The notes under the pieces: generated by a model
The model's input: the letters and a program-made list of their open reading frames with translations, nothing else
Told to the model about the DNA's origin: nothing
Databases searched by the model: none
Shown here: piece after piece, positions 36,250-47,562 of the stretch
How positions within the stretch are numbered: the first letter of the stretch is position 1
Layout of the letters: each line of letters opens with the position of its first letter
Position numbers and translations under genes: made by a program
Assembly: GCA_012934845.2 (NCBI GenBank)
Contig: WNNJ02001248.1
Location: 310,001-374,000, forward strand
Direction of reading: 5' to 3'
DNA: 64,000 bases
DNA from: Pomphorhynchus laevis
Taxonomy: Eukaryota > Acanthocephala > Palaeacanthocephala > Echinorhynchida > Pomphorhynchidae

Positions 36250-38033
36250 AACTTCACAGATCGCAATCAATTTTCTTGGCTAAATCTTTATCCAACTCCT
36301 GCTTGAACGCATGAATATTACGAGAGTAAACAGTCGTATCGGAAAGTTGATTCCATACCGATACAACTCTCTGTGCAAAAAGTGAGAGACGGATGTGGCA
36401 TAGGCGTAGTGTTTCAAGCATTGAGGAATGTCCGCGTAGTGAGGGCTGATCTCGCAATCTCAACAAGTGACGCAATGGATGATCCTTAGTATGCAAAATA
36501 TGCCTTGCGAGGCACATATCAACACGAATTCGCACGAAAAAAAGACTATGTATTTTTAGATACCTAAGTCTATCCCGATATTCCAAATGTCTGACAGTAC
36601 GGACTAATCTCGTGGCGGAGCGATAAACATTTTCTAGGCGATTACATTCTTCCATAGTAATATGGTAACATCATGGTGAAGCATATAAAAGTATACTTAG
36701 AATCAAAGCATTAGAACTGGTCATAAAACAAGAAATCTCAACGTTTAAAAGCGACCGGCGGAGAAGACCAACGACTCGTCTGATATGTGAGAACACGAAG
36801 TCGGTATGCATGCAAGTGCTTAAATCTTGTCGTACCCAAATACCAAGGTCCTTAAATGAGTCAGTTATCGATATGGCTACACCATCAAGGTGGTAAACTT
36901 TATGTTGATAATGTTTCGATCGAGAGATACACATGGAAGGTCCTTTTTATTATTGAGCTGATGACCATTAGAAACCGGTCATGTATATACCGTATCAATA
37001 TTAGCTTGGAGTAATTGAGCTTCTTTATTTGACTTAACAAGACGCCAAATCTTTAGGTCATCAGCGTAAAGCAAGCATCGAAATTTTACATGTGGAAGCA
37101 GATCATTGATGTATATGCTGAACAGTGTGGGCCCTATTACAGATCCTTGAAGGACGCCACAATTCAAAAGAAAACGATTAGATGAAGTGGAATTTACCCT
37201 AGCATAACATTATATGTTATAAAGATACTCCTTGATCCACCATATACTATGCCAGTCGAATCCAATATTGATAAGTTTTTGATCAAATGAGCGTGTATTA
37301 GTGTCAAAAGCCTTTGAAAAATCAAAGAAAATGACATCGACAAGAGTACCTAAGTCCAGACAGCGCATCACATAGTCGTGAGATATCATTAAATTAGTAG
37401 TTGTGGAATGACCCTCGCGAAAGCCGTGTTGAGTATTGAAAAGTATATTATCAGTTCAAGGTGTGCAATTAAGTGCTTAAGGAGCAGCCGTTCAAATATG
37501 CGACAACACACACGTAAGGCTTATTGGCCTTTAGATTTTAGGATCTGTGCGATCCTTCTTTTTGAATACTGGAGTAATTATACAGCCTTTCCAGTCATCA
37601 GGTACTTGTCCCAGTGTGGCGGAGGCCAAGAATATGTTGTGGAGGGGAATGTAGATGATATCAGCAATATGACGTAGAAATATGGACGGTAAATTATCAG
37701 GACCAGAGCATGCGACTTTTTTAAACACATTAGTTCATGAAGAATTGATAGAGCACTTAGCGAACTAGGAAAATACCTAGACTCTATGATACAATTACTA
37801 GGCAGGTCATTATATGGTGTTGATGACGCCTTTGAAAAGGTACAAAATTCTCATGCGAATTCTTCTGATATTTCTCACTCATAAGACAAGGACATACCGT
37901 CACGATTTCTGGTCGAGAAAGTTTTTGAAAACTGTTTTGATGTTTAGTAATGTCATTAAAGAATTCTCGTGGATTTGAACAATAATTATCATTGATAGCC
38001 TTTTCAAAACTTGCTCTGCTACGTCTTGTGTAC
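36250..38033 (-). mobile_element. LINE-B, 3' part (RT)
   Basis: Minus strand, CR1-like. In order: a pre-RT segment (FEKAINDNYCSNPREFF, about 37950), CSGPDNLPSIFLRH and VPDDWKGCIITPVFKKKD (37531-37728), GVLQGSVIGPTLFSIYINDL and LYADDLKIWRL (36979-37167), FKDLGIWVRQDLS (36671-36934), and the C-terminus SLRGHSSMLETLRL with SVWNQLSD (36254-36655). It is split into at least four frames by stops and shifts. Its 5' half lies beyond an inserted PLE at 39683-40675, and the coding order joins exactly across the insert (YRRIRN / SRASFEKA). Confidence 0.8.
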
Positions 38034-39682
38034 CATAATGCTTTATTATGATATACTAATGAAAGAGGTTAATTCTAATGATTTAAATGTAAATCCAACA
38101 TATGAACGTAGTGAGTTGAGTTTAGAAACAATTATTACAAGTCACTGTTCTATAATGGATAAAAAGGGTATAAAGGTTGAATTAGATAATAAAACTATAC
38201 CTATATTATATTGGAATCCAAAATTACATAAAAATCCAATAAAACCTAGGTTCATATGTAGTGCGTTTAAATGTACATTAAAACCACTTTCTGTCTATAT
38301 GAATAAAATACTTAAAGTAATTAAAGCACATTTTAAAAAATATTGCAAGGTAATCGAAATTAATACTGGTATAAAACACTATTTCAGTATTAATTCTACA
38401 AAAGAATTTTTAGAACAGACAAAAGGAATTAATTTTCAAAATATAAATACATACGAGTTTAGAACGCTTTATACAAATCTAGATTCAGTAGATATTAAAG
38501 AAGCGTTAGTAAAATTAATTAACCTTATATTCGGAAAAAGATATACATATATATGTTATAATAATTATAACGCCTATCTAACAAAAATTAAACCATCAAA
38601 TAAATATAAATATATGGATAAAATTGAATTAATAGAATCCTTAAATATTTTGATAAATCAAAATTATTTAAAAGTAGGGACATATATATTTAGACAAGTA
38701 AAAGGTGTTCCAATGGGTGGTAATAGTAGCCCAATTATAGCTGACTTGTTTTTAAGCTTTATAGAATATGAATTTGTTCATAACTGTGTAAAAACTAAAT
38801 CTAAACAATATAAATATATGAAATATATGTTTCGATACATTGATGATATATGTGTATTTAATTCTAATAATTTTTATTCAATTAGTGAGCACATTTATCC
38901 AGAAAGCCTTATTCTTAACAAAACCAATATTAATGATAAAGAAGGTGTATATCTAGATATGAACATTAAATTAACATTAACTAAAACTACTATTAATTTA
39001 TATCGTAAAGATGACATTTAAATTTACGAGAAACATATTTTTGCATGAGCATTCATGCATACCATATAATATAAAATATAATACATTAAATAATGAAATT
39101 TTAAGAATTGCAACAATATGTAATGATATTGACTTTCTTCAAAATCATTTAAATAATTTAATAGATACATATTTTAAACTAGGTTACTATAAAAATAACA
39201 TCAAGCAGAAAATAGTAAAATATATAAATCAACACAATAATATAAAGAATAAATTTAAACTCTTAAGCGGCAAATTTTTATGGATGGATAATAAATAATA
39301 TACTTTGCATTAGAATAAAATACTAGATAGCTATTTCAGAGGAAATACATCATTAGCATGTATTTGGCCCCGCTGCTATGTTGGGTAGAGGAGTTAGGGC
39401 CGAAACCTGATAGCATAGCAGTTCCTCCTGATGACCTCTAATTCTTATTCTGATACAACGTCTGTTATTTATTAGTCAATTCATAAAAATGACGTTTATT
39501 TTAAATTTTATTTTTTATTTTTTATTTTTATTTTTATTTTTTAACTTGATTTAAATTATAGAAAATCTAAAAACAATTATTAATTTTATTATTTAATTAT
39601 TAAATTTTGATTTAGCATTATTATGTTTTGTTTATTTTATAATTATATAACAATACGTAGACTCAGTTAGCTGATTTAATTT
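38034..39682 (+). mobile_element. Penelope-like element (PLE), 5'-truncated, inserted in LINE-B
   Basis: Encodes a Penelope-type RT: YWNPKLHKNPIKPRFI near the start, TYEFRTLYTNLD, the KGVPMGGNSSPIIADLF motif and FRYIDDI, then a conserved thumb region ending KFLWMDNK (about 39298). No GIY-YIG nuclease is visible, so this is either an EN-minus lineage or truncated. A tail of about 380 bp follows with a CTGCTATG ... CATAGCAG stem around GGGCCGAAACC, a CCTGATGACCTC word and the terminal words CGTAGACTCAGTTAGCTGAT. The frame has about one break. Tails of the same family occur throughout the window. Confidence 0.85.
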
Positions 39683-40675
39683 ATTGCGGATACGTCTATA
39701 ATTGTCAAAACTTGCATATCCGGCTTTATAAGATTTGAACATCTTTTGACGTGCAGATATCGCTTGCTTAACATCATAGCCAAGCCATACAGGACATTGG
39801 TTAGTTTTCCTAAAACAAGATGTAGGAGAGAATCTAGTTAGAATGCCTCAAAGCGTGTTTCTGAAATATATACAAGCCTATTCCACTCCAACAGTGAATG
39901 CGCCCGGCCAAGAACACCGTTCTAAACATTTCCTGTCACTATCAAAAGACTCAACAAACGCTTCTGACGTTGTCAGAACTAAATCAAAAAGCGAGTTTGA
40001 AGAAGATATAAGTCTAGTGAATTCACTGACGTGTGAGATAAACAAAGTTCATTTATTGCATCAAGCAAAGCCACTGAGCCCGGATCAGTAACAGTACCAG
40101 CAATGTATGTGTATGCAACCCAGTTTACGATCGGCATATTGAAATCACCAAGAATCAATATATTAGGGGTTAAATTGAGACGATCGAAAACATTTATAAT
40201 GGAGTTTGTAGATGAACAAGGACTGTGGTATACAACAACGATGTTTAGTGAGAAAGGGACATATATTTTCACCCAGAGCAACTCATTCAATTCGTCGGAA
40301 TCCTCAATAGTTAATATAAGCCGGGAGTGTAGATCATCTCGTAAATATAGTAAAATATCCCCAATTAAGCGAGTAGTTCTATCACTTCTAAATAGGACAT
40401 AACAGTCTATCGCAATTTCATCGGAAGATATTCGAGGTTTTAACCAAGATTCAGCGAAGGACATAATAAGGGGACGTGGTTTCAATCGGCATTTACTTGG
40501 AACCTCAGCGTTTAGACAAACTTATACGGTATTCACAAGTAGAACGTTGGATTGTGAGGATCTATTGAGAAGCTATTAAAAACTACGGATTAAAATGCAC
40601 ATTTTAATATATCATACTAAATTGACGCCCCAGATAAATTAATAGTTAATTTAAAACTGATGGCATAAATTATAG
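39683..40675 (-). mobile_element. LINE-B, 5' part (APE endonuclease)
   Basis: The minus-strand endonuclease frame 39979-40485 has PLIMSFAESWL (catalytic Glu), LFRSDRTTRLIGDILLYLR and ILGDFNMPIVNW (GDFN block). Downstream comes WLGYDVKQAISARQKMFKS, the usual linker into the RT half. It is bounded on the left by the PLE at 38034-39682 and on the right by another PLE tail in the opposite orientation (40676-41110), so the 5' end of LINE-B is lost or displaced. Confidence 0.75.
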
Positions 40676-41110
40676 AATTAAATCAGCTAACTGAGTCTAC
40701 GTATTTAATATAATTATAAAATAAACAAAACATAATAATGCTAAATCAAAATTTAATAATTAAATAATAAAATTAATAATTGTTTTTAGATTTTCTATAA
40801 TTTAAATCAAGTTAAAATAAAAAAAATTAAAATAAACGTCATTTTTATGAATTGACTAATAAATAACAGACGTTGTATCAGAATAAGAATTAGAGGTCAT
40901 CAGGAGGAACTGCTATGCTATCAGGTTTCGGCCCCTAACTCCTCTACCCAACATAGCAGCGGGGCCAAATACATGCTAATGATGTATTTCCTCTGAAATA
41001 ACTATCTAGTATCTTATTCTAATACAAAGTATATTATTTATTATCCATCCATAAAAATTTGTCACTTAAGAGTTTAAATTTATTCTTTATATTATTGTGT
41101 TGATTTATAT
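40676..41110 (-). mobile_element. Penelope 3' fragment, inverted relative to the copy at 38-39.7 kb
   Basis: Reading on the minus strand from 41110: the last coding segment of the PLE (AACACAATAATATAAAGAAT, then TTTTTATGGATGGATAATAA) and the whole tail down to ATCAGCTAACTGAGTCTACG. Nearly identical to 39230-39682. The two copies face each other with LINE-B between them. Confidence 0.85.
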
Positions 41111-42600
41111 ACTTTTTGGTCGATGGTCCCCGTCGTCAGAATTATTAATTCAAGTGAATCTGCTCTTTTCAAAAAGCAAAAAAAACGTATTTAAATCAGG
41201 TTTATATCATACGTTCATGTCTATAACAGTTTTAATAGCTAGTATTCAATTTTTGTTTGATAATAAAATAATAATATTTGGATTCTGACACACTTGTAGG
41301 GAGATATATGGTCTCTCTAATCAACCGCTTAAATAAAAGTTGAAATAAACCATTTAAATAAAGTTTATAAGTATTCATTAAATTATTTATAATATTCAAA
41401 TTAATTAACTTAAACTAATTATGTTATAATACATATAATTGTTATGAAAATTTAACAAATTATTAAGTTATTTGTGGATATATTGATATATAATAGTTAT
41501 TTTACTAAAATAAATTAAGGATGTGTATAGAAGCAAATTATGTGCTATATTTTCACACAGTCGAAGCGATAAATACTGATTAAGAACTTAAATAAAGATC
41601 GACAAATATTAACAAGCGCTTTACAAGTTCCCGATTTGTGATGATACAAACTAATCGTAGATTCGGACATTATAAAACAAAGAGAGCTGCCTGGTGACTA
41701 AAATTTAAAGTACAATTTTACAAATTAAATGAATTATGACGATGATTATACAAACATATAATTTCCATATGCGAATTCAAAAAATTTTTAAAATCTAGTT
41801 TAAATGAGTAAAATAATCTAAGTGAATTATACGAGTTTTTAGTCTATACAAAATCATCAGATAAAATTAAATTGAGATTGAAATCAAAATCAATTCGTAA
41901 TTTTTATCAAGTAGTTATTCTTGTCTTCATGCGTGCTCATAATTTCCATCATAATGCAATTAAGTCCAATAATAATGAGGTGTCAAAATTATGATAAGAT
42001 ACTCCAGATTTTATGTCATCATATGCAAAAATAAAAATCACTAATTTCGAAAGTTATCAATTTAATATATAAATCAATTTTGTTTTATTTTTCGATTTAA
42101 TATTTTCATAAATATCTATAACAGAATAAAATACATATGGACATTTTTGAATAATTTCTTTTAATTATAATTCTTTATAATTTCTATACTGAATTATATT
42201 ACGATTAACGATATCACATAGGGTATTTCTATATGTGCTAATGTTCTAATTTGCGTAGCAAACAATAAATCAGAAGTTTTTAGCTACTCTTTCAATTGAA
42301 GTTTAATAACTAACTAAACTAGAAATGCCATAAATTGACAATTTGACTGGACAATCGATGAATAGTAATGAAGCTTACATGTTGGTTACATGAGCAGTCA
42401 AATGTAATACTGTCGAAAATGAATGCTTTCTACAAAGAAATGTCACGAGAATCCATCAAAATTATGAACACAATTCCAATCAGGGCATATGTCAATATAT
42501 GCATATGAGGGACATACGAAAATACCTAATCATAAATTATCACGTATCTCGTTAAATAATAATTACCAAAATAAAGTATACATTTTAGTATTGTGATTGA
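41111..42600. other. AT-rich spacer
   Basis: About 1.5 kb with no gene-like frame, motif or recognised repeat. Confidence 0.3.
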
Positions 42601-42639
42601 CTATAACGTCGGGTAAATTAAGATCACGACGAAGAATCG

Positions 42640-42905
42640 GAAAATTGTCCTCTATCAAATATTCTAAAGGTGAAAGTAGGAGATAATTAAAAAGAAAAGC
42701 TTCGTTGTTTCAACCATTAGATCGTCTTCATCCCCAGCAACATCAGCCGACAAATCAACAACCAAACCAAACTCAAGAACAACTTTATGCATCCGAACTT
42801 GTACAAATGCAGACTGGGATTTCATAGCTGTGATATTAATCTTGAAGCTCTTGTTGCATCTATTGGGGACGCAAAAATAGCTGTAGAACGTATTGAAGAA
42901 TCTTG
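42640..42905 (+). pseudogene. Coding-like remnant, Gln-rich, unknown
   Basis: Composition is less AT-biased than its surroundings. One frame reads FQPLDRLHPQQHQ and continues Gln/Pro/Asn-rich to LYASELVQMQTGIS. A neighbouring frame continues with NLEALVASIGDAKIAVERIE then a stop. It looks like the end of a coding sequence broken at least once. I do not recognise the family. Confidence 0.3.
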
Positions 42906-43015
42906 ACTTTTATATTTTCAATTCTTTATTATAAAAAAGCAATTTCATGCCAAATTAAAAGAATTTTTAACCAGATTAAAAATTCTTTTCGCAAAACTAT
43001 ATATACAATGAGCCA

Positions 43016-43040
43016 CTGACGAAGCCGTAACGCGGCAAAT
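43016..43040 (+). repeat. Degraded hammerhead-like module
   Basis: CTGACGA, one A, stem GCCG/CGGC with a short loop, then AAAT in place of GAAA. Same layout as the other modules, with the last core word changed. Confidence 0.35.
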
Positions 43041-43554
43041 GAAAAGAGCATAACTTTATAAAATATAATATTATTTAATGTCAAGCGATAATTTATAAAA
43101 TATAATATTCTTTCTGTTTTAGAACAAACAGGAAGAATATATTATTTTCTGCTTAGAAATTTTATAGAATATAGAATTTATAGAATACTATAGAATAATA
43201 TATTCTATATTCTAAAGAACATATTGTTGTCTGCTTACGCTAATAGCGTAAGTAGAAAATAGCTATAACTAAATGATATGCCAACCGTAATACCTGAATA
43301 GTTATGTATATATTTTGATTTAACTTTTTGTAATTGATAAAAAACGGCTCCTCAATTAATACAAAACAAATCTAAATACATTTGAATATGTGGTTTCTTT
43401 ACAAAAATACTTTGTCGTGTTGGCGACAAGACTATGAACATGCTTTATTTTTTAATTCAACAGAATAGATGGCAAATAAGCTAGAGCTAGAATGAAACCT
43501 GCTTTAATAGGAAATTCGAAACTGAAAAAAGTTTTATAAATATTTAATGATATG

Positions 43555-43790
43555 CTGGATCGAAAAATAGGGGCCGAAACCCGATAACATAGCAGTTCCA
43601 CCTGATGACCTCTATTCCTTATTCGATACATCATATATTATTTATTAGTCAATTCATAAAAATTGATTTTAATTTTGAATTTTAATTATAAATTTTATCG
43701 TTGTATAAATAAAAATTGTATAAAATCTTATATAATTATTTATTATTTATAATTATTTATTTTTATTTTTAATTTATATAGTATAAAATA
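43555..43790 (+). mobile_element. Penelope tail, left piece, split by LINE-C
   Basis: Contains AGGGGCCGAAACC, ATAACATAGCAGTTCC, CTGATGACCTC and then the A/T-rich tail to TATAGTATAAAATA. The remaining end (ATACGTAGAC) is found at 44898-44930 beyond the LINE-C insert. Confidence 0.75.
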
Positions 43791-44897
43791 TTTTGGCTTG
43801 GTTCTCTTCGTATCTCTCCGATCGATCATTTTCCGTCCATTCTAACTCAATGTGTTCTCCTCTATCTTCTCTCTCTTGTGGTGTACCTCAAGGTTCTGTA
43901 CTTGGCCCTATTCTATTTACGCTTCTTCTTGGAGATTTATCTTGTATAACTAGTAAATTCTGCTTCAGGGTAATGCAGTATGCTGATGATATACTTCTTT
44001 ATTCTCATTCGTCTCCTCATTCCCTAAGCCAACTTTTCGTATCCGCATCTAATTTTCTTCGTGCTCTATCAGAACATCTAATTTCTTTGCGCATGTCCCT
44101 AAATCCTACCAAATCTAAAGTGTTATAGATTTTTCCCTCCACCGTTTCTGTTATTCCTCCATCTCTGTATCTTCAGACCACAATTATTCCTGCTGTAGAT
44201 AAACTAGTATTTCTAGGTATTCACTTCGACAATAACCTGCATCTCGATCCTTTCATTCGTGATAAAACTAGGTCTTCAAATCTTCTTCTCCGTGATATTC
44301 GTCTCGTCAGAAATTCTCTAGATTTTAGTTCTTGTAAATATCTTATCTCCTCCCTTCTTTTCCCACGTATTGATAACTGTCTTAGCCTTCTCGTTTTCTC
44401 TTCAAAGTCATCCCTTAAACCTCTTCAACGCCTCATTAACACTGCGGTGCACATCCTTTTTCGACTTCGTAAATTCGATCATATATCTTCCTATTTATCA
44501 AAACTTGGATGGCTAAGTATTGAACATCGCGTTCGTTTTCGTCTGCTTTGCCTGACTTATCGCCTTCTCTATTGTAATTCTCCTTCTTATCTTTATCTGC
44601 CAACTCTAAGTGAATCTCGCTATCTTTCTACTCACCTACGTTCCTGTGATTCTCTTCTGCTACACGTACCTATTCACTTAACCAACTTCGGCCGTCGATC
44701 CCTACATATCGCTGCTCCTCTCCTTTGGAATTCCTTACCTAATCATCTGCGATCATCATCCTAACTCCGATTTTTCAAAAAGCAGCTAAAATCGATGCTA
44801 CTAAACGATTAACTTTTTTTTATCTGTTTCGCTGTTGTGGGCTTGTAAGCACACAGTCTGTGTGCATTTGCCACATTAAAAAAAACTTTCAACTTTC
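43791..44897 (+). mobile_element. LINE-C copy 2, 5'-truncated, inserted in a Penelope tail
   Basis: Encodes the C-terminal half of a CR1/L2-like RT: WFSSYLSDRSFSV, CGVPQGSVLGPILFTLLLGD and MQYADDILLYSH (43793-44128), then LVFLGIHFDNN, and 44447-44764 with LSIEHRVRFRLLCLTYRLL and HIAAPLLWNSLPNHLR. Broken into several frames. It has a 3' hairpin at 44849-44865 (7-bp stem) and an A-rich end. The target duplication AAAATA is at 43785-43790 and 44898-44903. Confidence 0.88.
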
Positions 44898-44930
44898 AAA
44901 ATACGTAGACAGTTATTTGATCTGAATTGT
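44898..44930 (+). mobile_element. Penelope tail, right piece
   Basis: ATACGTAGAC followed by AGTTATTTGATCTG, the diverged end of the PLE tail begun at 43555. Confidence 0.6.
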
Positions 44931-46004
44931 TACTTTCGATTTAATAAATTATCATGGAAAGTTAGATATCATTGGTTTCAATATTTTAGTATCTTGATGG
45001 TGACTCAAGCTATGGATCGCACCAAATCTAAGCAGTAGTGCATTTCGCTCTAGAGTCTTTATGGAATATCTTAAGGTGCCCACGTGCACAAAATTACATT
45101 TGGATATTCACTGAAAATTAAAGTAACTATTTCAACGCCAACAAATGCAAATTAAAATCTTATTCGTAAACATGTACATAGTTCAGTAATTTGGGACATA
45201 ACCGAATGTCCGCTGACAAAATAAGTTATGCAAAGACAAATAACAGTAACAGTTAATGATTTAAATCAATTTTGCTAAGGGATAAGCAACACTTCCGCAT
45301 ATTGTGGTTATTTTTCTAAACTGTATGGCCTTGGAAATTTAACATTTAGTTAGTTTCTAAACATACTTTTAAATAACTATTTAAATAATTAATACGAAAT
45401 ATAGATATAAAGTTTTATTAAAAGAACCTAACGATATGATAAACTCGGTTGGGACAGTGCTTTCACACGAATGCGTATATGAAGTATAAAGTCTTGGGCA
45501 ATTTATCAAACGATCCATTTATTAATGAATGATTATCCCATCTACACATCTGTCTTATGCTATATGCACATATGATATAAGGGTTGTATTATTCACCGAA
45601 GATATGTTGAATAAATGGTTTTAAGATATAGCCTATTTTTAACGAGTCTATTATTTATATCTTCAAATAATATCTAACAAAATATGTCAAATCGCAGGTT
45701 TAATGCCCTTAAATGACATTTTCCACAAACATCGAAAATTAACACCGCACGGTCTATGTATTGACTTTAAAAAATCAAAAGTATAATTTCAAATTAATCG
45801 GTAAAGTTAGTCAAAAGTATTAGTTTAAAAGAATGTCATAATCATTTATTTGAATTTGAAATGTTTCTTTAGTATTTTTAACTATTACGCTCAAGCTATT
45901 GTCAACGAAATCATTTTTATTGCCAAAATAAATTTAAAAATTACCATTATTAGGCTTTCGTCTACTGCTCCCTCGTAAGTTATAGTTATATAAGTATAAC
46001 TTAA
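44931..46004. other. AT-rich spacer
   Basis: No gene, repeat or RNA gene recognised. Confidence 0.3.
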
Positions 46005-46130
46005 AGTTATAGTTTATAGTTATATAAATAATAATTATATAAAATATTATAGAATTATTTATTATTTATAATTATTTATCTTTATTTTTAATTTATATAT
46101 AGTATAAAATACGTAGACTCAGTTAGCTGA
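46005..46130 (+). mobile_element. Penelope tail fragment
   Basis: A/T-rich tail matching 43680-43790, followed by the family end TACGTAGACTCAGTTAGCTG. Only the last 125 bp remain. Confidence 0.65.
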
Positions 46131-46537
46131 TCTGATATATTTGAACACTTTGTGACTGTGATTTTGCGTCATAGTCAATATAAGGGTAGAACATATAGTT
46201 AAACCATTTAACTGTGGTAATTAATTTAAGTTGAAAACTTTTTTAATGTTAAATATTATTCATTCATTTTCATTAAATACGGTTTTAAAGAACTGAGTGA
46301 AACAGTATATTGTGGCTATCGATATCGCCACCATAATCGTGTAATCGTTTTAAAAATCTAATTAGTTGAACAAATTATTTCTATTTTTTTAAATATTACA
46401 CCGACCAAATAAGCGAAGCAAATAGATGTATCAGTTAACATGATGGTATGACGTTTGTTTTAAAAGTAAATGCCGCATTATCAATTTTGTAAGCCTTAAA
46501 AAGAAATAAACGAGATTATCGAGATTATGATTATCTT

Positions 46538-46608
46538 AATACTGGGCTCTTCTAAGCCCAGTATATTTAAATATTAATACTGGGCTCTTCTAAGCCCAGT
46601 ATTAATAT
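46538..46608. repeat. Two tandem copies of a short hairpin
   Basis: The unit TACTGGGCTCTTCTAAGCCC followed by AGTA occurs twice (about 46539-46563 and 46577-46602). Each is a 9-10 bp stem with a short loop. The second is extended by ATTAAT arms. Confidence 0.75.
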
Positions 46609-46669
46609 TTGAAATAATGAAAATAGGGCAATACTACATATAAAAAAGTAATATACAGAAATGTATATC

Positions 46670-46860
46670 AACAGCAGCCAGTGGTGGGGATGTTGCGTTG
46701 AATCACGATACAGACGTCCTGAGTTCCAATCCGATCAGCATCAGTCTGCGGAGAAAGCAGATAATAAGGGTCGAAACGTGAAATGTAGGTATGGGTCAGC
46801 AGTTGATATGACCCATCCAGATTGATTAGTAGCGTTCTGCTGTATCAAGAATAGGAACAA
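46670..46860 (+). mobile_element. tRNA-derived SINE
   Basis: The head resembles a tRNA gene with pol III boxes: A-box-like TGGTGGGGATG at 46682-46692 and B-box-like GAGTTCCAATCC at 46721-46732, one mismatch each to the consensus, about 28 nt apart. The body has GGGTCGAAACGTG and a hairpin GGGTCA...TGACCC, and ends TAGCGTTCTGCTGTATC. The body is shared with the inverted pair at 20222-20445. It is not a functional tRNA: the cloverleaf cannot be completed. Confidence 0.6.
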
Positions 46861-46961
46861 TAATACTGTGAGGATAATATCGTGCCACAATCGGAAAATT
46901 TTCAGCTCACAGATGCAATCAAATACAATATAAAAAATTAATAACCAAATAAGATTTAATA

Positions 46962-47265
46962 ACTGAGTCTACATATTTTATACTAAAGATAAATTAAAAA
47001 TAAATATAAATAATAATTAATAATAAATAATTATACAAATGATTTATACAATTAATATTTATATAAAAATAGAATTTATTATTAAAATTTAAAAATAAAA
47101 ATCAATGCTTATGCATGGACTAATAAATAATATAAGTTGTATCGGAATAAGGAATAGAAGTCACCAGGAGGAAGTGCTATTAATAAAGTTTCGGCCCCTA
47201 TTCATCAACTCGACATAGCAGCGAGGACAAATACATGCTAATGATGTACTTCCTCTGATGAAATT
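46962..47265 (-). mobile_element. Penelope tail fragment
   Basis: The minus strand contains the tail stem (CTGCTATG / ATAGCA), TTGATGA, GGGGCCGAAAC, and ends with TAACTGAGTCTAC at 46970. More diverged than the 39-kb copy. Confidence 0.75.
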
Positions 47266-47562
47266 TGATTATCTATTTGATTTTAATGTAATGAACTATA
47301 AATTTGAAATCAAATTCAATATTAAGAGAACTGGGAAAATATCCAAGGCAATTATTACACTGATTAGCAGTGATTTTGACGTTTAGAAAATAAACATTAT
47401 TCTTATATGAAATTGGTCCTATGAATCCAAAAATAACCCTCATTTTAGTCTATCAGGTCATTTTTTTTATTTATTGAACATTCTTATATGAACAACATTT
47501 TGTACTTTATCGTATATCAACTTTGTTTTATTATTTTCAGATTTTGTACAAATCAATATACA
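47266..47562. other. AT-rich spacer
   Basis: No feature recognised. Confidence 0.3.

Noticed and set aside
38034-39298. A GIY-YIG endonuclease on the PLE
   Set aside because: No GIY or YIG motif or following catalytic residues could be found on either side of the RT.
39300-39682. A type II (permuted) hammerhead using GAAAC followed by CCTGATGACCTC in the PLE tail
   Set aside because: The bases before GAAA and after CTGATGA do not pair as helix II, so the permuted order is not supported.
46670-46745. A tRNA gene
   Set aside because: The A and B boxes are present, but acceptor, D and anticodon stems do not pair. It is the head of a SINE.
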